From positions 186,001-250,000 of the forward strand of contig NZ_CP121196.1 of the NCBI RefSeq assembly GCF_039994875.1: 64,000 nucleotides of DNA, in the 5' to 3' direction. The number at the start of each line of letters is the position of its first letter. Positions within the stretch are counted from its first letter, which is position 1. The translations under genes and the position numbers were made by a program. This document shows, in pieces, positions 25,736-36,100 of the stretch. A model generated the notes under the pieces. It saw only the letters and a program-made list of their open reading frames with translations. It made no database searches and was not told the origin of the DNA. The DNA is from Telmatobacter sp. DSM 110680. GTDB lineage: Bacteria; Acidobacteriota; Terriglobia; Terriglobales; Acidobacteriaceae.

Positions 25736-25848
25736 AGTAAAACCAGAGTTGGTGTATCTCTAAAGGTATTCTGGTAACAGTTGCCGCTCCCTGATGGTCG
25801 CGTCAACTTGAATGTCGCGGCCCACGATACAGGAACTCTGGTTTTACT
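25736..25848. repeat. 113-bp element bounded by a 23-bp imperfect inverted repeat, upstream of nadC
   Basis: The left arm (25736-25758) and the right arm (25826-25848) pair over 23 positions with only a central two-base mismatch; the outer 15 bases (AGTAAAACCAGAGTT/AACTCTGGTTTTACT) are perfect. The left arm starts at the first base after the J-domain stop, and the right arm ends 22 bases before the nadC start. There is no flanking target duplication and no T run. It may be a structured leader RNA controlling nadC, or a small MITE-like insertion. Confidence 0.7.
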
Positions 25849-25870
25849 GGCGCCATCGAAAGAAGAACGC

Positions 25871-26761
25871 ATGGATTGGAAGAGCCACCGCATTGACGCG
25901 TTGCTGGAGCAGGCCCTGATCGAGGACCAGGCGGTCAGCGACGCCACGACCAACGTCACCATCGATGCCAACCTGCGCGCCACTGCATCGATTATTGCCC
26001 GGCAGGAGATGGTGGTGGCGGGGCTGGGAGCGGTGCCCCGGTTCCTGGAAATCTTTGCACGGCTGGACTCACGACCGGCGGCACATACGAGATTCGACAT
26101 TGTCAGCCACCCGGAGATATTCGACGGGGTCCGCGCGCACAAGGGGCAGGTTCTGGCCGTGATTCGCCACAACGCGCGGGTGTTGCTGAGTTGCGAGAGG
26201 GTAATCCTGAACCTGATGCAACATCTCAGCGGCATTGCAACGCTGACGCGGCAGTACGTCGATGCTATCCAGGGAACCAAGGCCCACGTGCTGGACACGC
26301 GCAAGACTGTTCCGGGCCTGCGCGCGCTGGAGAAATATGCTGTGCTTTGCGGGGGAGGCACGAATCATCGGCTGGATCTTTCTTCCGGCATCCTGATCAA
26401 GAACAACCACATTTCGCTGGGCGGCGGATTGCGTGCTGCTGTGACCAATGCGCTGGAAAAGCGCAAGCCTGGAAATCGCGTGCAGGTGGAAGTGCGCACG
26501 GAGAAGGATTTAGAAGACGCGCTTGAATGCGGCGCCGAAGCGATCCTGCTGGACAATATGACACCGGCAATGGTGAAGACGTCGGTGGAGCGCATTCGCA
26601 AGGAAGAACGCTGGATTCCGATTGAGGCTTCAGGCGGAATTGTGCTCGATAACATTCGCGCCTACGCCGAAGCGGGGCCGGACTTCATCAGCGTGGGCGC
26701 GTTGACGCACTCCGCGAAGGCTGCAGACATCTCGATGAGCATCGTTGCGGAGCACGCGTAG
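25871..26761 (+). CDS. nadC: Nicotinate-nucleotide pyrophosphorylase (quinolinate phosphoribosyltransferase)
   Basis: 296 residues from ATG 25871 (MDWKSHRIDALLEQALIEDQ), where homologues begin; a longer frame from 25781 would run through the inverted repeat. Family motifs are clear: ERVILNLMQHLSGIATLT, DTRKTVPGLRALEKYAVLCG, GGGTNHRLDLSSGILIKNNH and the C-terminal EASGGIVLDNIRAYAEAGPD. The enzyme converts quinolinate and PRPP to nicotinate mononucleotide in de novo NAD synthesis. It opens a tight cofactor operon with birA and coaX. Confidence 0.95.
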   Translation: MDWKSHRIDALLEQALIEDQAVSDATTNVTIDANLRATASIIARQEMVVAGLGAVPRFLEIFARLDSRPAAHTRFDIVSHPEIFDGVRAHKGQVLAVIRHNARVLLSCERVILNLMQHLSGIATLTRQYVDAIQGTKAHVLDTRKTVPGLRALEKYAVLCGGGTNHRLDLSSGILIKNNHISLGGGLRAAVTNALEKRKPGNRVQVEVRTEKDLEDALECGAEAILLDNMTPAMVKTSVERIRKEERWIPIEASGGIVLDNIRAYAEAGPDFISVGALTHSAKAADISMSIVAEHA

Positions 26762-26763
26762 GC

Positions 26764-27549
26764 GTGTACGATCTTGACGCCCTGGAAGCGGAACTCGCCG
26801 GCACTACCTTCGCAGGCAAGTTGCATTTCAATCCCGTTACAGGATCGACGAATACCGATGCACTAACTGCTGCACGCGATGGAGCACCAGACGGGTCTGT
26901 CTTTTTTGCAGATGAGCAGACTGCTGGGCGCGGGCGCGGCGATCACCGCTGGCAATCGAACGCGGGCGACGGGCTCTATGTAAGCGTCTTAATGCGGCCA
27001 AAATTATCTCCGGCACAACTTCCGCGGATTCCACTGGTGGCGGGACTGGCGGCCGCGCAAGCGATCAAGGCGGCTGCGGGGCTTGTGATCGACCTCCGCT
27101 GGCCCAACGATCTGCTGATTGCAGCCGACAAAGTGGGCGGCATCCTGGTGGAGTCGAAAACCGACGCCTCGGGACTTGCATTTGCCGTTATCGGGATCGG
27201 AATCAACGTGCACCAGCGCTCATTTGATCCGGCACACTCGACACCCGCTACTTCGCTCGACATTGCATCGGGACAGCGCGTGAGCAGGCAGTCGTTGTTG
27301 ATTGCCCTGCTAAAATCGCTGGAGCACGAGATGCTTTTGCTATCCGACGCGATGACCGTAGATACGACGTTGCGGCGAGTCGAGCAGGCATCCACATGGC
27401 TCAAGGGCCGGCGGGTTGAAGTTCATGGTCCGCAGGAATGCGTGGGGATAACGGCCGGGCTGGATGCGCATGGATTTTTGCTTGTTCAGACCGCTGAGGG
27501 CCTGGTGACGGTGCAGACTGGCGGCATTCGCGCCGCGGAGACGGAATAA
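26764..27549 (+). CDS. birA: Biotin--[acetyl-CoA-carboxylase] ligase
   Basis: 261 residues starting at GTG two bases after the nadC stop, so expression is probably coupled. The biotin-binding motif GRGRGDHRWQS (near residue 58) and the catalytic-domain segments LRWPNDLLIAADKVGGILVE and GIGINVHQ are intact. The short C-terminal cap domain is present, but there is no N-terminal helix-turn-helix, so this is a class I BirA: an enzyme only, not a repressor. It attaches biotin to the carrier protein of acetyl-CoA carboxylase. Confidence 0.94.
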   Translation: MYDLDALEAELAGTTFAGKLHFNPVTGSTNTDALTAARDGAPDGSVFFADEQTAGRGRGDHRWQSNAGDGLYVSVLMRPKLSPAQLPRIPLVAGLAAAQAIKAAAGLVIDLRWPNDLLIAADKVGGILVESKTDASGLAFAVIGIGINVHQRSFDPAHSTPATSLDIASGQRVSRQSLLIALLKSLEHEMLLLSDAMTVDTTLRRVEQASTWLKGRRVEVHGPQECVGITAGLDAHGFLLVQTAEGLVTVQTGGIRAAETE

Positions 27550-27557
27550 GAACTACG

Positions 27558-28409
27558 ATGCTGCTTGCAGTGGATGTTGGAAATACGAACACGGTGCTGG
27601 GGCTTTACCGGCTCGACGCTGAAGCTGGAATGCCCCCGAAGGGCGCCGCTGTCGCTGCGAAGGACAGGTTTGACCTGACCGCGCACTGGCGGATCACCAC
27701 GCATCGCACGCAGACTGTGGACGAATACGGCGTGTTTTTTGTGAAGCTGTTCGAGATGCATGGAATGTCGCCAAACCAGGTGACGCACATCATCATCTCT
27801 TCGGTTGTGCCGCCGCTAGACTCGACACTGCGCCAGGTTTGCGAGACCTATTTCCATCTTGAGCCACTGTTCGTTGAGCCGGGCATCAAGACGGGAATGC
27901 CGGTACTGGTCGATAATCCGACAGAACTTGGTGCGGACCGGCTGGCTGATTGCATTGCCGCGATCGAGCGTTACGGGGGGCCCTGCATCGTGGTGGATTT
28001 CGGCACTGCCACGAAGTTTGAGGTGATCTCAGAAAAGGGCGAGTATCTGGGTGGCGCAATTGCGCCAGGACTCGGACTGAGCGCCGAGGCCTTGTTCTCG
28101 CGTGCTGCACGACTGAGCCGTGTCGACATTAAGCGTCCCGCAAAGGTGATTGGAACGAATACCGTCGGCCACCTGCAGAGTGGCTTGTACTACGGCTACA
28201 TTGGACTCGTAGACGGGATTCTCGAGCGCATCTTCGCGGAGCTTGGACAGAAGCCGCGCGTGATTGCGACGGGTGGGCTCGCCCGAATGGTTGCAGCGGA
28301 CTCGCACTACATTTCGGAGATCGACGATCTGCTGACGCTGGATGGACTTCGCGTTTTGTTTGAGCGCAACCGTAGTGCCCGGCCACGCGGACGCGCGCAT
28401 CAGGCTTAA
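27558..28409 (+). CDS. coaX: Type III pantothenate kinase
   Basis: 283 residues. The phosphate-binding motif LLAVDVGNTNTVLGLY is at the N-terminus, with LGADRLADCIAAIERYGGPC, VVDFGTATKFEVIS and GGAIAPGLGLSAEAL further on, all CoaX hallmarks. It phosphorylates pantothenate, the first step of coenzyme A synthesis, and unlike CoaA is not feedback-inhibited by CoA. An insertion after the first beta hairpin (DAEAGMPPKGAAVAAKD) is longer than usual. It lies eight bases after birA and abuts the next gene. Confidence 0.95.
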   Translation: MLLAVDVGNTNTVLGLYRLDAEAGMPPKGAAVAAKDRFDLTAHWRITTHRTQTVDEYGVFFVKLFEMHGMSPNQVTHIIISSVVPPLDSTLRQVCETYFHLEPLFVEPGIKTGMPVLVDNPTELGADRLADCIAAIERYGGPCIVVDFGTATKFEVISEKGEYLGGAIAPGLGLSAEALFSRAARLSRVDIKRPAKVIGTNTVGHLQSGLYYGYIGLVDGILERIFAELGQKPRVIATGGLARMVAADSHYISEIDDLLTLDGLRVLFERNRSARPRGRAHQA

Positions 28410-29123
28410 GTGCGCAACTACTTCAATTACTTCACGGAGATCGAGGAGCGCTTTCAGAAGCGGCGCGGATCGATTCTTTTGCTATCGACTCTGGATTGGG
28501 CATTGATCGAGATGTGGCAGGAGGCGGGCATTCCGCTGGAAGCTGTGTTGGCCGGGATTGACGCGGCGTTTGACAAGTATGAGTCGCGGCAGAAGCGCGG
28601 ACGGATGCGGCGCGTAAACGGGTTGGCGTGGTGTTCGCAGGCGGTGATGGAAGCTGCGGAAGAGTTGCGTGAGGCAAGCGCCGGGACTGCTGGCCCAACG
28701 GCGGCAGCAGGCGACACCGGTTTCGAGCATGAGCGCGTAGCAATGCATCTTGAAGCTGCGGCGACGGCGCTGGATGCTTCAACAATCGCGCAGGATGCTT
28801 GTGCTGCAACGGCGGGGCGGCTGCGGGAACTTGCAGCAAATGCGCGCACCGCCTCTGCGTCGACAACTGCAGCCCACGAGATGGAGACATTCGAACGCGT
28901 GCTCACGGTTCTCGAGGAAAAGCTTTTTGCGGCGCTGACCGCGGCTGCACCAGAGGAGTTGCTGGTGGCGCTGAAGGAACATGCTGGACGTGAGCTCGCG
29001 CCCTACCGCAGCCGGATGGGAGCAGTGCAACTGCGGCAGGTGGAACACCAGTTCGTGCAAAAACAGTTGCTGGTGCACTACAACCTGCCGCGACTCAGCC
29101 TTTTTTACATGAGCCAACAATGA
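28410..29123 (+). CDS. Conserved unknown protein inside the cofactor operon
   Basis: 237 residues, starting at GTG on the first base after the coaX stop and overlapping the rlmD start by four bases. The N-terminal 85 residues look conserved and structured: RNYFNYFTEIEERFQKRRGS, then LLSTLDWALIEMWQEAGIPL and a basic patch (RQKRGRMRR). The middle is an Ala-rich helical stretch, and the C-terminus (YRSRMGAVQLRQVEHQFVQK then YNLPRLSLFYMSQ) looks conserved again. There is no signal peptide, membrane helix or catalytic motif. Tight coupling between coaX and rlmD suggests a cytoplasmic role. I do not know its function. Confidence 0.65.
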   Translation: MRNYFNYFTEIEERFQKRRGSILLLSTLDWALIEMWQEAGIPLEAVLAGIDAAFDKYESRQKRGRMRRVNGLAWCSQAVMEAAEELREASAGTAGPTAAAGDTGFEHERVAMHLEAAATALDASTIAQDACAATAGRLRELAANARTASASTTAAHEMETFERVLTVLEEKLFAALTAAAPEELLVALKEHAGRELAPYRSRMGAVQLRQVEHQFVQKQLLVHYNLPRLSLFYMSQQ

Positions 29124-30427
29124 AGCGCAGACCTCAGAAGGCTCGCAATTCCGCCCCGCCGCGAAGCGCTCACGTGCAGATCGAAAAGCCGATCTATGGC
29201 GGGGCGTTTCTGGCGCGTGTGGATGGCAAGGCTACATTTATTCCACTGACGCTTCCGGGCGAGCAGGCGCGCGTGCGCATTGTGGAAGAGAAGCACGGCT
29301 ACGCGGTCGGCGAGCCGGAAGAGATTGTTGTGACCGCCGCGAATCGAGTTATGCCAGCGTGCCGCCACTTTGGCGCGTGCGGAGGATGCCAGTACCAGCA
29401 CACCGATTACGCCTCACAACTCGAATTCAAGCAGGCGATTCTTCGCGAGACGTTTGAACGCGGAGGTGTAACTGCGCCGGAGAAGATCGATGTACTGGCG
29501 GCCAACCCATGGCAGTATCGCAACCGTATCCGACTCGCATTCGACAATGCTGGGCGAATGGGGTATCGCGCGCGGCGTTCGCATGACCTGGTTCCCATCA
29601 GCGAATGCCCGATTGCGGCGCCACTGCTGGTGAGTGCTGCGCTGACTCTGGCTGATAATTTGCGCGAGCAAAGATTGCGCGCGATGGAAGTCTCTCTTTT
29701 TTGCAATGCGGAAGAGACGGAGTTGCTGGCCAGTATTTTTGTTCGCGACTCCGCAACGCGTGGATTGGATCAGTTATTTGAGAAGTGGAAGCAGCGCGTG
29801 CCAGCGTTGACCGGCGTCGAACTGGTCAACGAAGGCGGCGTTGGACAAGCATCACGCATTATTGCTCGTGCGGGAGCCGCCTCGATGAGTTATCGCGCCA
29901 ACGGCGTCAACTATCGCGTCGATCACGGTTCGTTTTTCCAGGTGAATCGATGGCTCGTCGACACTCTTGTCGATCGAGTAGTGGCCAATCGACGGGGGGA
30001 TTTGGCCTGGGATCTTTTTGCCGGGGTTGGCCTGTTCGCGTGCAGCCTCCAAAAACAATTCAAACAAGTCATCGCTGTCGAATCCGCACCGACGGCGATG
30101 GAGGCACTCACGCAGAATCTGTACGGATCAACGGGCAGAAGCGTGAATGCGGAGACTCTCGCGTTCCTGAAGGGCCAGAGCAGTGGGGCGAAACCGGACC
30201 TGATCGTGGTTGACCCACCACGCGCGGGATTGGGGCTTGAGACTGCCTCGCTGCTGGCCGGTATCGAAGCACCAGTGATTGTGTATGTGTCCTGCGATCC
30301 GGCAACGCTGGCGCGTGACCTGCGCACGCTCATCGGCTCGGGGTATGCGCTGAGCTCCACTACGCTTGCTGATCTCTTTCCGCAGACCTTTCACCTTGAG
30401 TCAGTGGTGGAATTGCGCCGAGCCTGA
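29120..30427 (+). CDS. rlmD: RlmD/TrmA-type RNA (uracil-5-)-methyltransferase with iron-sulphur cluster
   Basis: 435 residues. An N-terminal TRAM-like beta barrel (about 17-75) is followed by the [4Fe-4S] ligands C81, C87 and C90 (CRHFGACGGCQYQH) and C163 (ISECPI). The C-terminal SAM domain has DLFAGVGLFACSL, VDPPRAGLGLE and the catalytic-cysteine motif YVSCDPATLARDL. Such enzymes make m5U in 23S rRNA (U1939 in E. coli) or tRNA; which target applies here cannot be decided from sequence alone. The start overlaps the upstream gene by four bases (ATGA). Confidence 0.88.
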   Translation: MKRRPQKARNSAPPRSAHVQIEKPIYGGAFLARVDGKATFIPLTLPGEQARVRIVEEKHGYAVGEPEEIVVTAANRVMPACRHFGACGGCQYQHTDYASQLEFKQAILRETFERGGVTAPEKIDVLAANPWQYRNRIRLAFDNAGRMGYRARRSHDLVPISECPIAAPLLVSAALTLADNLREQRLRAMEVSLFCNAEETELLASIFVRDSATRGLDQLFEKWKQRVPALTGVELVNEGGVGQASRIIARAGAASMSYRANGVNYRVDHGSFFQVNRWLVDTLVDRVVANRRGDLAWDLFAGVGLFACSLQKQFKQVIAVESAPTAMEALTQNLYGSTGRSVNAETLAFLKGQSSGAKPDLIVVDPPRAGLGLETASLLAGIEAPVIVYVSCDPATLARDLRTLIGSGYALSSTTLADLFPQTFHLESVVELRRA

Positions 30428-30466
30428 TAACCTTGCGCCCATAAATAATTTCTAGATCCGAGTTCA

Positions 30467-33169
30467 ATGGAAGCTGATCCAAGGAAGTTTGGGCCTCCTG
30501 CACTCCGTCCAGTCGAGGCCGGTGCTGGCATTCCGCTGTTTCATGCCGCGTGGCTGTTTGCGCTGGGGATCGTGCTGGCGCATTTTGTTTGGCTTCGACC
30601 CTCTTACCTGCTGATTGCACTTGTTCCTGTGGGAATGTTGAGCGCGCTTGCCGCCCTGCGTTCGCAGCGCGTTGTGTGGTTCCCACTTGCGGCTTTGTGG
30701 TGTTTGCTGGGCGCATGGTGCGCAGAGATGCAGCAACAACCGGGGGCAACGCCTGCACTCGTTGCGCTTTCCGATGGCCTTATACGCACAGTGGAAGGTA
30801 CAGTGACGGATGCCGCACCGGTGCGCAGAGAATTGGAAGGGAACGTCGATGAGGCGGCACGGATTGCTCCAACACAGCGGCTTGACGTTGCGGTGTCAAG
30901 CATCGAGATCGTATCCGACGACGAAGACGTGCAAACAGCAATGCCCGGCGGAGTGCGCCTTACAATACGCTGGCCCGAGGGAGAATCCGCTGCAGCCGTA
31001 TTTCACTGCGGCGACCACATTCGTGCGGATGCGCGACTTATGCAACCCGATGTGTATCGTGATCCAGGCGCATGGAACCGCAGAGAGTATCTGATCGATC
31101 AGGGCATCACTTCTACAGCGACGATAACTCTGGATCGGATTCATGTGCTCGGGTCGGCAAATCAACGTAGCGTGGCCTGCCGCATCTCCTCATGGCAGCA
31201 CGGCGCGAACGAACGAATCCTTGCCCTTCCTGCAGCGATGCATCGGCTGCCAAATGGATTACGGCTGAGCGAAGACGATGCAATCATGCTGGCGGCGATG
31301 GTGACGGGTGACCGCACATTTCTGACACATTCTTTGCGCGTTGGATTTGAACGGACAGGTTCGTTTCACATGCTTGTGGTTTCAGGTTTGCATCTGGGCA
31401 TTGTTGCCGCACTGATTTTCTGGATCGCTCGAAGACTTCGTTTGACGCAATTCCCGGCAACGCTGATTACGATCTTCGTGTCGTTTGCTTACGCGCTGTT
31501 TACGGGTTTCGCAACACCGGTTCAGCGATCACTGTGGATGGTGATTCTCTACCTTGTTGGCCGACTGGTTTATCGCGAACGGAACGTCTTGAATACTGTT
31601 GGATTTGCTTCGCTCTTTCTGCTCGTGGTAAGCCCGCGCAGCCTATTCGACTCGAGCTTGCAGATGACGCTTCTTGCCGTGGTTTCGATCGGTGGGGTGG
31701 CGGCTCCATTGCTCGCTAACACGGTGCATCCATACTTGACGGCCACGCGCGACCTTTCGCTTGTCGCTCTTGACGTAAAGCTGATGCCGCGGCATGCGCA
31801 GTTTCGCGTGATGCTTCGGATGTTTGCGGCCGCACTTGCGCGTGCGACGAGCAGGTTCATCGGGTTGAGGATGTTTCCATGGATGATTCGTTTTTTGCTG
31901 CGGTGCATTGAGGCACTGGTCGTAGCAAGCATTGTCGAATTGGCGATGGCACTGCCGATGGCGATTTATTTTCACCGCATAACGGTATTTGCTCTGCCTG
32001 TAAACATTCTGATTCTGCCGCTGCTGGTCGTCATGCTTCCGTGCGCGCTGCTCACCCTGATTGCATCGCTCGTATCGAGCGCCGTTGCAGCGGTTCCGGC
32101 GGCCATGACGGCGCTGATGCTGCACGTTGGCGTTGGCATTGTGCATCTGTTCGGATCAGTCGCGGTCGGCAATCTTCGCGTTCCAGCGCCGCTTGCGTTG
32201 CAGATTGGAACGTTTTGCATTCTGCTGGGTGTCGCGATCGCGCTGGTGCGATGGGCCAGCATGCGCGGTGCTCGTTGGGCCCGTCACCTCGCGTGGATAG
32301 CAATGATTGCAGGGGCTGTGGTTGTGGTGATGCCGCGTCCGATCGATCATCCCCATGGCGCGCTCCTCGTTGAAGCAATTGATGTAGGCCAGGGAGACTC
32401 GCTGCTGCTGATCACGCCGGACGGTAAGACGATGCTGATGGATGGGGGAGGATTTGGCGGTGGTCCGCAACAAATGGCCCCGGACTTTGACATCGGCGAA
32501 GAGGTTGTTTCTCCGGTACTGTGGTCGCGCGGGATTCGCCACCTCGATGTCGTCGCGCTGAGCCATGGGCATTCCGACCACATGGGTGGCTTACCGAGCG
32601 TACTCGAGAATTTCCGGCCTGACGAATTGTGGGTAGGGAACAATCCGCCGACACAGGCGTACGGCGCGCTGCTGGATGAGGCTCGCCGCTTGCGGGTTCA
32701 GTTGCGGACTATGCAAGCGGGAGACACTATAACACTGGGAAGTGCGCAGATTCACGTGCTTGCGCCGTTCCTGGATTACAAGCCGGGTTCTGAGCCAGGC
32801 AACAACGACTCACTGGTGCTCCACGTTGCATACCGGGCGACGTCTGTGTTGCTCGAAGGGGATGCGGAGTCTCCGATTGAGGAGCGGATGCTGAATGAGC
32901 CGGGGCTGGAAAGCACATTGCTGAAGGTTGGCCATCATGGGAGCGTGACATCGACTCAGCCAGATTTTCTGGAACGCGTCGCACCGCGGTGGGCGGTGAT
33001 TTCGTGCGGTCTGCACAACCGCTATGGACATCCGCGGAAGGAAGTCCTCGAGGAACTGCAGGCGTCCCACGTGCGCACCCTATCGACGGATATTGATGGC
33101 GCGAGTTGCTTTGAACTTGATGGAGGCAGTGTGACCTCCATCGCTTGGTGCGGCATGCCATACAGGTAG
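30467..33169 (+). CDS. comEC: ComEC/Rec2 family DNA uptake channel protein
   Basis: 900 residues with the full ComEC architecture: an N-terminal DUF4131 region with membrane helices and an OB-like loop (about 25-260), the competence membrane domain (about 260-610; it contains MLAAMVTGDR and HMLVVSGLHLGIVAA), and a C-terminal metallo-beta-lactamase domain with LSHGHSDHMGG near residue 700 and KVGHHGS. It forms the inner-membrane channel that brings single-stranded DNA into the cell during natural transformation. It ends the operon and converges on the Oar-like gene with a 19-base gap. Confidence 0.94.
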   Translation: MEADPRKFGPPALRPVEAGAGIPLFHAAWLFALGIVLAHFVWLRPSYLLIALVPVGMLSALAALRSQRVVWFPLAALWCLLGAWCAEMQQQPGATPALVALSDGLIRTVEGTVTDAAPVRRELEGNVDEAARIAPTQRLDVAVSSIEIVSDDEDVQTAMPGGVRLTIRWPEGESAAAVFHCGDHIRADARLMQPDVYRDPGAWNRREYLIDQGITSTATITLDRIHVLGSANQRSVACRISSWQHGANERILALPAAMHRLPNGLRLSEDDAIMLAAMVTGDRTFLTHSLRVGFERTGSFHMLVVSGLHLGIVAALIFWIARRLRLTQFPATLITIFVSFAYALFTGFATPVQRSLWMVILYLVGRLVYRERNVLNTVGFASLFLLVVSPRSLFDSSLQMTLLAVVSIGGVAAPLLANTVHPYLTATRDLSLVALDVKLMPRHAQFRVMLRMFAAALARATSRFIGLRMFPWMIRFLLRCIEALVVASIVELAMALPMAIYFHRITVFALPVNILILPLLVVMLPCALLTLIASLVSSAVAAVPAAMTALMLHVGVGIVHLFGSVAVGNLRVPAPLALQIGTFCILLGVAIALVRWASMRGARWARHLAWIAMIAGAVVVVMPRPIDHPHGALLVEAIDVGQGDSLLLITPDGKTMLMDGGGFGGGPQQMAPDFDIGEEVVSPVLWSRGIRHLDVVALSHGHSDHMGGLPSVLENFRPDELWVGNNPPTQAYGALLDEARRLRVQLRTMQAGDTITLGSAQIHVLAPFLDYKPGSEPGNNDSLVLHVAYRATSVLLEGDAESPIEERMLNEPGLESTLLKVGHHGSVTSTQPDFLERVAPRWAVISCGLHNRYGHPRKEVLEELQASHVRTLSTDIDGASCFELDGGSVTSIAWCGMPYR

Positions 33170-33188
33170 CAAGAATCAGTAATGAGAA

Positions 33189-36100
33189 CTAGAATCGAAG
33201 GCGCGCACCGAATTGAATTTGCCGTTCGCGATAGAAATCAGTTGCATTGATGCTGAGCGGCTTTCCGAATTCGGTCTGGACGGTCTTGAGTCCGGTGAGG
33301 AAATTCAGGCGCGGCAAGCCTCCGTAGATTGTTCCCGACTCGATCGAATAGCCTGCCGTCTCGAGCTCTGTCACATTCTGATGATTGAAAAGATTGAAGC
33401 TCTCCGCCATCAGTTCCAACTGGCGCAACGATCCAAGTTCAAATCGCTTGCCCAGGCGAAGATCGGCTTTCCAGGTCGCTGGATAGCGATAGGTATTTCG
33501 ACCGATGCCGTAGACGCGATTGTCGCCGCCATAACCATTCATACCGGTACTCAACGCCACGATTGCGGTACCGCTTGTGCTGAATTCCTTGGCCAGAGAG
33601 CCGCTGGTGCGCATCGTGTAGGGTAGTCCGCTATGGAAGTATGCCGTTGAACTCATCATCCAGCCATTCGCAATATGACCGGCGACGCCCTTGAACTTCC
33701 ATCGGGGCTGAAGAATCACGGCTGCGGTAGCGGAGTGGCGCACGTCGAGGCTGCTGGTGCCATACTCCTGGCGAAAGTCGATTGGATCGAAGACGCTCGG
33801 GCCGCCAACCTGCGATGTTTCGTCTGGATTCCAATCCATGGCATGGGCGTAGGTGTAGCGCGCACGCAGAGTCAGAGCTCGCGCATTTCTAGAAATCTTA
33901 AGGATTGCGGCTTCATAGATCGAATTGGCCCGGCTGTAGATTTCGCTGACCTGCTGATAATTCGGATTCAGTCGTCCTGCGAACCCGGTCGGCGACGTAC
34001 TGGAAGGCCATGATGCGAAAAACGGAACGGTGATCTGCGGTGACTTGATTGGTCCCGAAGCATTGCCATCAACAACGGTGTAGGTGATGGTCTTCGCGGC
34101 AGAAGAATCGACGTTGGCATCGAACGTGACCGGGAGTCTGCGCGCGAGGCTCGCAACTGCGCTACCTTCGACGTGAATGCGCCCGGGAGCAGTCTCTTCA
34201 ATGGATGCTTCGGCCTGATGGATTTCGCCATTGCGGAAGGTCGGGGCAAACTCGACAGCTGCTGGTTTGATTATGTTGGCCGGCTCGCCTGCCAGTACAT
34301 ACGGAAAGGGAGGGGCACCGCCTGCATTTAGATTGTCGGTTGGACGCATGAAAAAATTGAGATCGCCCTTCAATGATCCAGTTTGCGTGAGCGCCGTCTC
34401 GACGACAGAGTTACCGGTTCTGCCAAAGTACATACCATAGCCGAATCGAAGAACGGGCCAGCGGCTTTCGCCAGAGCCCCAAGCAAAACCGACCCGTGGA
34501 CTCCACTGGTTGCCGAGATTCGGCATGTGCGCGGTCAGGGGCAGGTCCGGGTTCCGTAATGCGGCGATCGGCGCCGGTAGCTGCTCCAGTTCCCAGCGTG
34601 TTGCGAGCGTCAGAGCCAGGCGTTTCGTTGGCTGCCATTGCGAGGTGACATATCCGGCCAAATCGTTGGTGCTCAACCACCAGTCCGACGGCCCCATCGT
34701 TTGCGCGTAGTAGGAGTAGCACGGTAGATAACCAAGGCCGTGAAGCACGCCGGAGGAATCACGCCATGCATTGCCTGTCTGATCGCAATTGTGCTGGTTC
34801 ATTGGGTTGAGTTGGCCGTTCAATCCAAAAGATGAAAAGGAGAGCGCATCGGAGGCGAAATTTTCTACGCTGGAGTAATAGTAGGTGCCCGTCTGATTGC
34901 GCAACCTGGTGGTTGCATCTGTGTTGTGGGATATTTCTGCACCAGCCTTTACCACTAGATTGCCACTAATCCAGTCGAGCTGTTCCTGGGCCATGTAGAG
35001 ATGCTCGTCGGGATAGGTGCCCCGCCCGAATCGCGCCGGGTTTCCGATGGTGAAGCCGTAGCGGGAATCTACCACAATTTGTGGAAGCTGACCCCATGCA
35101 TTGATGTTCAGGGTCTGCTCGAATTCAGAGGGCGTCGCTGCGGAAGCGCTTTGCACCTGGTGGCCGTAGGAGCCCTGGGTTACCGCAAGGAAGTTCGGAG
35201 TTATAAATGCTTCCCATCTTCCCAGCGTCCATTGTGAGGTGGCGTTGACGTCGCCGAAGCTGTGTGTTCCGTATGTTTCAGATGCTCGTGTAAAGCCACC
35301 TCCGGGCGCGTCATGCTGGGCACTCGTTACCTCCAGCGTGAAGCGGTGGCGTTCGGCAACGCTCCAATCGATACGGGCAAATCCGGTTAGTTGAGAAGCG
35401 CTTCGCGGTGCGGGGCCAAGGAGGCTCGCCAGATTTTCTAGAATTTTCGAATACGCACCCAACCCGGCGCTCACTGGATCGGCACCGTTCAGGCCGAGTT
35501 GCGCACTGAGCAATTGCATACGGTCGTTCGAGGGCTGCGCAAAGAAATGGTCCGGGTGCTTCACGGTCGCTACGCCGGGATCGTTGCGCTCATTTCCGTC
35601 GAGCGCGAGAAACCAGAACAGGCGGCGGTGCGGAAAAACTCCGCCCAGGCCCACGCCCCATAACGCTTCGCGATCGCCTGGGCTGAATGGCATCGGAGAG
35701 TAGAGCGGAACGGTTGTGGCTGAAGCGGGTGTAGTTTCCTGCACCCACTGGGTAAACGGGTTGCGTGCGCCCCACAGATTCTCCCGATCGAACACGAATG
35801 CTTGTCCATGCAGGTGTTCGGTTCCACGCTGTGTCTCTACGTTTGCCCTGCCGAGGCCGAAGCTGATCGATGCGGTTCCTTCGCCTGCGACCTGCACTTC
35901 ACGAATTGCGGCTTCACCTGACGCCGGAGTCAGTCGATAGGATTGGCGGCTACGCGACGAACCGCCGCTGACGCTTCCGAAGGCCAGTTGAGTCGACACG
36001 CCGTCGACAGTGATATTCGGCGCGCTCCTTGCACTGGAGGGAGACTTCTGTTGATCGCCGCTGCCGCTTCCCTGTTCCGGCATGTCGCGCAAAAAGCTTT

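Noticed and set aside
25749..25870. NAD-sensing (NAD+-I, nadA-motif) riboswitch upstream of nadC
   Set aside because: The phylum and gene context are right, but I cannot find the two small hairpins of the described motif; only the large inverted repeat is clear. A covariance search would decide.
25781..25870. Extended N-terminus for NadC from 25781
   Set aside because: The extra 30 residues have no counterpart in the family and would be encoded largely by the inverted-repeat region; the ATG at 25871 matches the usual start.
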